Shown piece by piece: positions 46,076 through 57,300 of a DNA stretch of 64,000 nucleotides. The translations under genes and the position numbers were made by a program. The stretch's first letter is position 1. Every line of letters starts with the position of its first letter. The notes below the pieces were generated by a model, which was not told where the DNA came from, did no database searches, and saw only the letters and a list, made by a program, of their open reading frames with translations. The DNA lies in contig JASANC010005298.1 in NCBI GenBank assembly GCA_030248135.1, forward strand, positions 62,001-126,000. Direction: 5' to 3'. The stretch comes from Theristus sp. LFF4_11 (lineage: Eukaryota; Nematoda; Chromadorea; Monhysterida; Xyalidae).

Positions 46076-46873
46076 GTTTTTATAGCTTTTTAGCGTTTTA
46101 GCTATCAATCTATCAAATTTCAAAATTTTGGCCGGCCCCCCCCAAAATCACATGGCCCCCCCGCGGCCCCCCCCCCCCCAAAAGTTTCCAGCTATCTATC
46201 TGTCTAGAAAATTTGCTCCAGCTATCTAATCGGCCCCCCCCCCCCCGGGGCAAACCGGGGGCAACGCGGCGGGGGCGCGCAAACAACCCGAAGGACAAAA
46301 GGGCAAGTGACCCATATTTTATATGCACACAACACGCTGCGCACCTTTAACAAAACCACGGAACACGGAGGCACGCGGATTGGGGAGATGGGGACAGGAA
46401 AATCCGTGTAATTAAAAAAAAAGAAAAAAGAAGGAGAAGGAAAACTACTTTGTATCTTGCGAATAACAGTTGAAACCATTTAGAAACATGCCGCATTATC
46501 ACCTAATGTCAAAAATCAGAATTTAAGGAGTACGGTATCTCTGCTATGGGTCTCGACACGATTTTTTAAAAACGTTCTTTTATTGCCAAGAACTGTTACT
46601 AGAATGGTGGATGCCGTTCACATAATTGAGGAAAGTCATATGTTGAGAGGTGGGTGTGGGGGTGTTGTGTTGGAAGTTGGTGAAAAACTATGTGAAAACA
46701 GTTGTTTCTTGCAATCCTGAAAATGTTCATCAATTTAGTTTTTTGGAATAAAAGGAGTTAAAAAAGGAAGTTTTTTTTTTATTTGTTTTGTTTTGTGTGG
46801 TGTTATGTTGTCTGTGTTTGCTGTTGTGTGTTTGGTGTTGTGGTTGTGTTTGTTTTTGTTTTTTTTTTTTTTT

Positions 46874-46910
<37 letters not shown>

Positions 46911-47847
46911 GTTTTGTTTGGTGGGTGTTGGTGGTGAAAATGCCCTAAATCTTCATTACTAAAGCGCGCACGCGGCATCGGCATGCTCATGCTCATGATC
47001 CACTAGCGCGCGTGCACTCGCTCCGGCCCCAACAAGAACTTGTTCAAAACGCAATTGTTCTTGCATCTTCCTTCTTGAAAAGGCTTGGCTTAGGTTAGGA
47101 TTAGGTCAGGATAATGTTTAGCTTAGAATTAGGCTTTAGGATTAGGTTTTGGTTTAGGCTAGTTTAGGCAACGTCTGCCAACATCAGTGGTTTGTTTTAG
47201 TACGACAGGCCAACCGAAAATGCCGTTTTTGGCATAATTTTTCGAAAGTTCAACAAAAATTTTCTTTGACTTTACCTTGTCACTTAGTCTTCAACGCTGC
47301 AGGTGGTATTCTGGATTGATTTATCGACTGTTTTCAGCCTTGGTGAGTGATGATCGACTCGCACATTGAAGTACTTGAGCGTCGCAAAGGCTAGTTCAAC
47401 AAATTCCGATGTCGCTAAGGTGAGATAGAAGCAGAGAACTCACATTTACGCATCGTTTTTCAGGATCTCGAAAGGTCGAAATTGCACTGTCTGCCACTGC
47501 AAGCGTAACTTCGTTGGTTGCTCGTTGCTGTTTCGCCTCGTGTCGTCAGCATGATCACACCGGTTTGTTGTTAAACTTGTTTCCGTGTTATTTGAGGTGA
47601 ATTGAGAGGCAAAACACGAGACGTGATGTCGTCGGTGGGAAAATGGGGTCGCCGAAACCAAGTCTGAAATTTTCACCCTCCTCCCATATGAGTGGGGGTC
47701 ATATGGTAAGTCGGTGGCTCCTCAGATGGTGATATTCGGACTCCCTGAAAAATTCTGAACAACTTTCATTTAAAAAAAAAATTTTAAAAAAAAATTATTT
47801 TTTTTAAAAAGAAAAAAAATAGAAATTTTTTTTTCTTGACATCTCTA
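45853..47847. mobile_element. Family B MITE split by a 1.25-kb insert
   Basis: Left part 45853-45961 starts TAGAGATGTAAGGG after ACCATACC (45845-45852). Right part 47217-47847 ends CTTGACATCTCTA before ACCATACC (47848-47855). The matching octamers and complementary parts show one element. The inserted segment (about 45962-47216) contains part of a G-block core (46080-46240), a poly-T tract (46853-46909) and a TTAGG-rich stretch (47080-47175). Confidence 0.8.
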
Positions 47848-48306
47848 ACCATACCCCCCCCCTTCGAAAATTTGTTTGGGCCCACGGTACTGCTCGGCTC
47901 TGGCTGGAACAACTATGGTTGTTAAAAAAGTTTAGGGCCCCTCTCAGCGAAAAATCCTGCCCGTGCGTGCACGGGCAACTCAACTACCCCTACATACAAC
48001 CGGACAACCCTGCCTTTCTCCCTAGTGCAAGAACAATTGTGTTTCAAGCCTCATGTAAAATTTCTTGCTTCACAGCTTTTTGACTCTGGAAAATTTCTCA
48101 TTGACGATTGACGAATTTTTTTCTGTGGTGTGCGGATCGTGTCGTCGTCTCGGTCGCCTCCGCCTGCTTCATCGTCCTCCAGATGAGCTTGAGGTTTTCG
48201 AGGCCAATCAAAACAACAAAACAAGTGAAGCACCACCGGCCCGGCACTATCAACCAGAAGCGAACGTCGCGTATTTGTGTTCGTGTGTGACAATTGATTT
48301 GTTTGT
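47848..48306. other. G-block remnant and Sec16 upstream region
   Basis: A G-block remnant (to about 47935) is followed by non-repetitive sequence. Nothing recognised as a promoter. A TGATGCACAG acceptor-like site at 48319 means the true Sec16 start could lie in an upstream exon. Confidence 0.35.
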
Positions 48307-51300
48307 ATGATGCACAGGCACAATCAACAGCAAAAAACGCATTCAATGAGTGAGCCGCAATCTTATTACTGGGCGTACAGCCAGCAGGCGCCACAGGTTT
48401 GCCGTTCACATAGTTTTTGCTTGTACACATTCATCACTTCACTGTCACTATCGTGTTTTCGACCGTGCCTTCACTTGACGTTGTTGATCCGATTTTGTTT
48501 GACACACAGACGCAACAGTCAGCCGAGAACACTTGGAGCTACATCAACCTGAACACCAACACACATCAGCCACAACCATCAACAAATGCATCGGCCAGCT
48601 CGCACCAGTCCACACGGTTGCCAAGCGAGGTCGGACATTTTGATCGTTGTTGTTAACAAATGAATTGCGAAAAAAACAACTTCAAAGCGCAAGAAATGTC
48701 TCCACTTCGGCTGTTTTTAGAAATTTCGGCTTGTTACTTGAGAAACCGAACAGAGAAACTTTGCGAGAGCCAGTGAAAAATCATCGTTGTGGCGTGGGCG
48801 TCAGTGTCACTTTGTCCACCTAAAAATTATCTGCCATCACGGACAAGAAAAGTTCGACCATTTGCAGACTGCAACGTCAACTGTGAGCAAGACTGCAGGC
48901 GGTGCAAAGCGGCACACGAGTCCGAAAGCGACGGCAGCGCCTGCCGATTGGAGCTACTCGTTCCTGGCGGCGTCGACGCCCGTCCAGCAGCGTTGCACTG
49001 AGTTTGCGTCGGCCTGGGCGGCGCCACCGACTGACGCGAGCGCGCCACCGCCGCACACGGTCGCTGCGTTCACTGCGGCCAACTACTTCCAGCAGGCTTC
49101 AGCGGACGCTGCTTGCTCGACGCAGCACAGCAAACGCGTTCAACCGACGCAGGTTACACCGGGGCACGCATTGTGACGATGTTGATGCAATGGGCTTTGT
49201 GGGCATTCAGTTGGGGGCCGCTGATTTTGCGCTCGTTGTGTTTCGCAGCTTAAATGATCTATTCTTCTTAGGAGCGTGTGTCTGCGAGTTTTCAAGTGGA
49301 AACAAAAGAATGCCAGTCTCGAGTTGATGAGAGTGGGGCTTGTTCAAACGCTGGTCTGGCAGTGAGCAGCAATACAGCGCAACACAGTGAAAACGTTGCA
49401 TCGAACGAACTGACGCACTGGAACAACGAGTACGACAGCCAGGTGCGTACCCGTACCACTGCTTGTTCGTACCCGTTTCCTTTAAAACTGTCATGTGGTG
49501 GTTAGCAGAATGCAGAGCTCGCGAAAGAAGAAAACATACTTTGGCACAAATGCGTTTTTTAACCAAACCAACTTTCGCGTGCTCTTTGTTTCTGTATCCT
49601 GCGAAGAAATCTGATACGTTTGCGTTTGAAAAAACATACTGTACGTTGCTCCACGATGTTTTTGTGAATTGAATTCAGTATTTGACTACATTCAGGGACA
49701 ACAAAATGGGGCAGTTGTAGTGCAACAGGCTGAACACGAAGCTGACGATTTTTTGGTGGAAGATCCAGTTCCAGTATTGACTCGGGACGCGCCAAAACAA
49801 TCGAATCGTAAGAATGCTCAACGTTATTATTTTTTTAAAGAACAGACGAACAGCGTGTTTGAAAAGTACTTTTGGTGTTTTTTTAGGCGGTGACCAACAG
49901 CCGCGGGACATGCCAAGTGAGCAGCCAGCAGAGACAAGCAGTGTTCCAGTCGGCTCGCCACCCCCGGAGCCTCGTGCCCAAACGCAGCAGCACACTCGCC
50001 AACGGCAACACTCGCAAGAACACGGTAGATCAAACAAAATCGACTCAACTCAACTTTGAAAAAAATCACATCTTACCTGCAGACTCAATCTTGCGTTTGA
50101 TGGACTTAAACAGCAAATGGTCCTACTACTTGTCGAATACTATTGAAAAATATTAGTTTCAGACTTGTCGAACTCGTTAGTTGAAGAACCGAATCCATTC
50201 AATGAACCGATACAGCCTTGTGAACCAACACAGCCGCACAATGCACACGAGGTTTGTACTTTCAGATTCATAGCAACTCAGATCAAAAAGCATCGTTCAC
50301 GAATTGGAGTATTATTATTGATATTACATTGGTTTCCAGTGGCACAGGCATTTATTTTATTCTTTCTTCCGCTGATTGATTCTTTCTGGAAACATTGATT
50401 GATCATCGAAGCGGGTTGTGCTGGAATTACCACAAATGGTTAGTTCATACTTCATATTGTCTGTACAGTTGTCGACGGTTGACTGGAGCAACGACGGAGA
50501 CTGGGCCAATGAAACGCACGAGTCAAACGATCGCCAACCGCATCACTCCGACTTAGTGCTCTCTGTGCAACATCAGCCAGCGCCGTCCGTATCCTGCGAG
50601 GCGCTCGATCTGATTCCGAAGCTGCCTCACTCGCATACAACAACCGCGGCGGCGACGGAAAATGTTCGCTTTCGTTTTAATATGGTTTTCTGTTGAACTG
50701 AAAAGAGAGAAACAGAATGAATACGCGTATACGACACGTAACCGCAGGTCTCATGTTACTTATTGCTTCAACTACCGTCAATGGAGGTATGCCGTTGACG
50801 TACGTCAACACACGTCAGTATGAACTGACCTGAAGAAATGTGATCGGCCGATGGTCGATGAAGAAATACAGCTTGTTGTGAACGTGCCAACGATTGTCAG
50901 TGTTGTTTGTGCTCAGTTTCAGACAGCCGTGAGCGAGGCGCAATCGGCTGAGTGTGCACGTCCGGACTTGTTGGCGCACAACGCAACTGATGCTGTTGGT
51001 GCTGTGCCGCTGAATCAGTACGTTCACGCAACTGTGCCGATTATTGGCGGAAACCTGGTGAAATTGCGAACATTTATACTGCGATGCCAGAAAACTCATG
51101 CTAAACAGAAAAGCGTTCTCTTTGGCACTATCACGCGGTTTATGTCATGCTCAACTCAACATTTATGGCCGCCAATGTGACTGTGTTTTTCTCCGGCAAT
51201 AAAACTTTGTGGTTGTACCGAGCAACCAAGAGTTATCAAGGATTGTTGGGTATAACGTTTTCTGTGAAAAGTGTCCAGCAATTCGTCCTCATTCCACTTT

Positions 51301-54300
51301 GCAGACCGCCATCAGTAATTGAGCACCCGACGGAATCAACCGAGCCGAACCAAATGAACCAAAACGTGTTTGTGCATAGTGGCAGTGAAAGCTCAGAGCA
51401 GGTCACTGTGCGTGAGGCGGCATCACACAAACAACAACAACAAGACATCAACCAACATCAACAACTTGACATCAACCAACAACAACAACAACAACAACAA
51501 CAAGACATCAACCAACAGCAGCAACATCACATCGCTTCACTCGACTCACAGTATGCCGTTCAACCAGAGTCGCAACATCAACCGCACGCATCAACTGATG
51601 ATCCACATCCTCCACAAGCTGCACGTGACACGCACTTTGAAACAAACAGTCAAGCCGAACAGCAGCAGTCTGAGTATCATCACGCACATTACCAACATCA
51701 GGCGCACACTCAGTATCAGCAACCGAATCAACATCCGCAGTATTGGTCTTATGAAGCCCAAAACGACGTTCAACATGCGCCTGGATACGGTGAACGGCCA
51801 CGAGAACACCACGCACAGTCTCCTCCTCAAGCGGTACATCAGCCACAGCTTCAGTATCAGCAATACCATCAGCCGCAACACCAAGAAGCCACTGCACCAT
51901 ATCAGAGTTACCATGAATCGTCACATAAAGCGCAGGTGCAACCGCAACAAGCCGAGCACACGTCGCAGCAACATGATCATCAACAACAGCATGAGCAGCA
52001 AAATTATCAACATGAGCAGCAAAATCATCAACAGCCTCAACAACAGTATCAGGAGCAACAGCAACGTCAGCAACAAAAACTGCAAGAACAGCAGCAGCAT
52101 CAACAACTGAATCAGCAGAATCATCAACAACCTCAGCAACAGTATCGGGAGCAACAACAACTACAGCAACAACATCAACAACAACATGAGCAACATCAGC
52201 AAATTCGTCAACAACCGTATCATCAGGAGCAACAACAACTTCAACAGCATCAGCAACAACAGCATCAGCAGCAACAACATCAACAGGGTGCACAGGTACA
52301 GCATCAACTACCGAATCCTGTACAAAAACAGAACCAACATGCGACGTGTCCAGTGCAGGACCAAAATCAAGCACCAGCTCAAGTGCAACATCAGCCACAA
52401 CCTGAGAACTATGCACACCATCAACAAACACATCACGTTGCGCATCACCAATCGGCACAGTCACATGATCAAATTCAACCTGAACAACAACATCAGTCAC
52501 AAATTCAACAACAACAACAATCATCAACTGAAAGTCAAGCTTACCAACAACATGCGCACTCTCAACATTCTCACCAACATCGGCAACAAGGTGCATCACA
52601 GCATCAAGCTGTGCACGCTCAACAAGCAGCTGCAGCAGCGCCAGTGATTCAGCAACAACAAAGTGCACCAGTTTATCAGCAACAACAAAGTGCACCAGTT
52701 TATCAGCAACAACAAAGTGCACCAGTTTATCAGCAACAACAAAGTGCGTCAGTAATTCAGCAACAACAAAGTGCACCAGCTCAACCTGAAGCACAGCATC
52801 AACCTACACAAAGAGTTCATGAGCATTCTGTGCGTGAAAACGCTGCTGCTGCCGCTCAGGTAACTCGCTGCTGCGCTTACAAGAATTTGGTTAGAATGTC
52901 AAGTGTGCTGTTTTATGATATTTTTTGGTATTTTCAGCAACCAGCCGGGCAAACGCACGAACGCACAGAGCAGCAACAGCAGCAGACGAACGGTCACGTG
53001 CCCTCGATTCGCGATCGATACAGACGAGTCCGCAAACAGTCGGTGACATTTGCTCGGTCGCGGTGCTGGATTGGCAGACAATCTGGCGTTTCTTTATTAC
53101 TAATTTTTAAACTTTTCGTTCATGTTTCTCCGCAGATACCCAGAGGTTCTGAATCGACTCGAGCGTGAGCGCGCGACAACGCCAGCGAAACTGGAATGGA
53201 GCACGCCGCCGCAGCTGAAGGCGCACGCGACAGGCACGGCCACGTTGCTCGTCAGCACGGGTACTCTGCCGCCGGGCGAGCCATTCAGCAGCAGCGCACA
53301 GAGCTCTGCGATGCAGTCGCCGAATTATCGTTTGTGGCTTTTTTGGGTTATCCACCTTGTTCAGATCAGATACACCAAACCAAGCATTATTCGAATGGCT
53401 TCACCACGTTTTGTTGTTGTGGTGTGATTGTCACTTGCTACACTGTACACTATGCCCATGTGACGATGTGACGGTGTGTGGTGCGTTTGCCGCCGTGCGG
53501 ATGCGGTGCACATTACGGCATATCTCCGTTATAAGCTCATGGCTGCGGCATGTTCCACCACAAGAACGTCGCACTGGTATGCTCTACCTCTACGAAAGCA
53601 ACAAGTCTACCGAATTAGCCGCCCTTTTGCAGCGCATCTGCCGTCCGTTGGCGGGCAGCTGGCCGTGCAACCAGTGATCATCAGCACGGCCAACAAATCG
53701 CACGATCTGCACCCAGCACGGCACACGCTGCCAACGCACGCTGACGAGAACGCACGTCGCAGGCAAAAGATGCACAGGTTGGTTGGTGCTGTGCGGGGCA
53801 GACGGGTTGAGTAGGCACGGGTGCAAAATACACGCAATTCGATGAAAATTTGTTATTCGGCTGGGTTGGCTTGATTTTACAGGGCCCGAAGAGAAGCCAG
53901 TAAAGCCAGTAAGCTTGTCAGTAAATCAGTAATTCAAACCAAAAACGCAGTCAATGCGCAACTTTCTGCAGTATGAGCAATGATATTGTAGGTACCCAAC
54001 GTCATGCAAACAGCTAGTGCAACTGCAAAAACCTTGGCATGTGCCAATGGAGCGACGACAATTACTTGTTCAGATTTCATTGTATTTTTTCAGCAAAGAG
54101 CACCACACGGTCGACTATCCGCCCGAGTTGGATCCGTACGCGCGATCACTGAAGCAGACTCACTCGAATGCAGCGGGTGCAGCAGCGACGGGCACACAAC
54201 GGGCACGGCCACGCAGCGCAGCACCAGTGACACAGCAGACGAAACAGAAACACAGACAGAAACAGGCAGCGCACACGCACGCGCACTACAAACACGCCAG

Positions 54301-57300
54301 GCAGACGGTGGGGTGTGCGGGTGGGCGTGGCTTGCAAATGTGGAATGTTGTAAGAACACGAATTATGAGCTTTGGGATCGTTTGGACATTTCAAGCAGAC
54401 GTCTCGGTCGTTGTCTGCGGAAAAATCAAAATAAAATGGATAATGGAATCAATTTGTTCTGCAGCACGTCCGTGGCCGTCACCTCCAGTCGTCATCGGAG
54501 CATTCATCAAGCAGCAACAACGACGGCGACACCGAGGGCGAGCAGGAGAGCAGTGAGACGCAGTCGGACGAGTCGGACACGAGCGACGAGGAGGCGTCGT
54601 CGGAGTCGACCACGTCTGGAGCCTCGTACGGCTCGTTTCGCTCGGCGAACAACGCGCACGCACAGCTGGAGCGGCAACGCCGCGAGCAGACCATGCTCTA
54701 CTATGGAATGATACGGCTGCCGCGGCCGCTCTGGGATGTGCGCCCGCCGCTCAGGCAGTTCTACAGTCTCAGTTAGTCGCTCGTTCCGATTTTTTGTTCT
54801 GTTGGTCATTGCCGTCGACAATGTGGAAACGTCGCCAAACACAAAACCGTCTGCCAGCCTGTGTTTTGACCCCCTCCAGATCGTGAAGGCTTCCCTCTGC
54901 TCGGACGCTGGTGCACTGCAGTCCCCGTTCTCTCTCAGGAAGATCTTTATTGTGCCGCTGCTGCAAAGTGTTCTAATAAACCGAAGAGTAAAACCAAATA
55001 AGTAGTAGCGTTGTCTCCATGTCTGTATTTTTTCATATCAAATCCGTAATTTGACGGCTGATAACCTTAAAACTAATTATTTGCTTCATGTTGCACTGAT
55101 GTTGGCTATCCATCGATCCATCTTGCTTTCCGAATTACATACGATACACAGCAATGCCCAGACGCAGCAGTTTCCGACCGTGTTGCAGAGCCGGTGGAGC
55201 GTGCGGCGTTCATGTACCATTTCTCGCTCAATCGCCGCTACATCACCGACGTCACGGCCTTCCAGAATTACTTCAACTATCAACTCGTGCGTCTGAAGTT
55301 TGAGCGCGAACTGGCAGAGGAGGATGCGCTGCTGGAGGTGCCCTTTGACAACTTGGAACTTTAAAAACGGGCGATTCCTGTTTTTTTAAATTGGAGTGTA
55401 CTCTTGCTAGCTCGCTGATTGGCTGCTAATTGTCCAACCAATCCGCACTCCCTGGTTTTATTTTATTTATCTAGCAGCTGCGCAGAAACGTGTCTTATGG
55501 CTCGGTTTCATGGTGAAATATCATTTTTTTTTCAAGTATAGCTTCATCTGCTTCAAGTTTTTCGGCATCGTTTCGTTTTTTTATTTGCCGTTTTCAGATT
55601 GTCGCGCAGATACGAGCGGATTTCCTGAAAAAGAAAGAATTGGAGCAGGCAACATTGGACGCACGACGCAAATATGACGCCTCGCAGAGACAATTGTTCT
55701 CGGATGACAGGGAAACACCCATGGAAGGCGACAGACGGTGAATAACGTTTTTGTTCATGTTTGTGTGAAACTTTGAAGCAGCAACAGTCACAGAGCTGTT
55801 TAGTTGCATTTGAAAAGGACCTCATGACTTGGGTCGTTGGTTGCTGGAATTATACTTACTGTTTTTTTTTGCCATTTTCCTTATCGCATATAACTTAGAA
55901 TAGGAGTTCGGATTGTCATTTCCAAAACTTTGAGCCTGAATGGGCTGTTCTGTTGTTTGTGTCTGAGACACATTAGAAAGCAGGGTGCCTGACGTTGTTT
56001 ATTGGTGAGCAATTAGCATAGAACGGCCAGCATGTTTCGCGCATGTTTCATTTGACTAGACCGTTTTTTAAAACTGCTCATGCCTCATGATATTGATATT
56101 GCGTTTGATTGGGGCGTTTTGAGCTGTGCAAATTGCGTGTTTTGAGCGTCATGCTTGCATCGTATTCTCTAGTGGTAGGGGCAAACAGCGTAACGGTCAC
56201 TGTGACCTGGACAAGGAGGTTGAGCGATTGATGTCGCCCAGAAATGTGCCATCACGACACAAGGCAGCAACACCACGTAGACGGTGAGAAAACATGCGGA
56301 CAATAAAGGCGGGAGGGGGCAGGCAAACGCACTTTGCTTTGGTGTGGTATTGCGCTGTCGAAACAATGGCTTAGGTTTATTTTGCTCGGTGTCGTGCAAT
56401 GTGGATGCGGTTTTTGGCAGTTTTTGTGATTGGAGAAGTACGGTCACAAGTATGGTGAGTCTTGAGTTTTCTCTGTCGCTTGTCAAGATACACGCCATCG
56501 GCTGGTTTGGAATCTGTTGGCTCACGTCGGCACTCGGGCACTTTTTCTCTTCCATTTGGATTGGATCGGATTTGGAAACTACAAAGTTTCAAATCTTGCT
56601 TTGCTGTAGTTTTTATTTTTCTTGTCTTACTTTTATCTTTTTTGATTTGTTGATATGTCTCTGGCTGTGGTGTTGTTTTTCGTCTTATTTTGTGGCTGAG
56701 TGTTGTCGTTTTTTTGTTTGAAATGTAATGTGCCGCTCACTTTCGGTTGATGGTTTCTTTGGTTGGGCAGATTGAGAAGCATCTGTTGAGAAGAAAACAT
56801 ATTTTTTCCAAACATGCTTCTTACTTTCCATTTCAGGGCCGAGGTTGAAAGTGATCGTTCAATAGACGCCAGTGAAACGCGCAGCATTGACTCACGGCAA
56901 CCGAAAGGTTTGTAACACTGAGTTAATTGAGAAGGAAGTAGAGTAAATCACCACAGCCTACTTTTGAATAAGTCGCGGTGCGCTAATTGGTGTGACACTG
57001 TTATTTTTTGTGCTTTGCAAAATAGAATTTTGCGATAACATCAACTCAATACTTTTCAAGTACCGAAAGTTCGGGAAACATTACAGATAGAAAACCGGCT
57101 CTTTATTTTTTCAAGAAAACGACTGCAAAAATCGGAAAACCACAAAAAATCGTAGTTTTGGAAAAAGGGTTATATTTGCCACATGAACTGTTTGAGTAAA
57201 TTGACCAATATATTTTTTTGCTCAGAGCCTCCAAAGTTTCGTCGCGCGCATGCGTCTGCAACGTTTGGCGTCGGCGGCCAGCTGGCGTTGTTGCTGCCAC

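Noticed and set aside
51508..52794. 428-codon open frame on the minus strand
   Set aside because: It is the antisense shadow of the Sec16 CAA/CAG/CAT-rich exon, composed of Val/Ala/Asp repeats and lacking any family resemblance.
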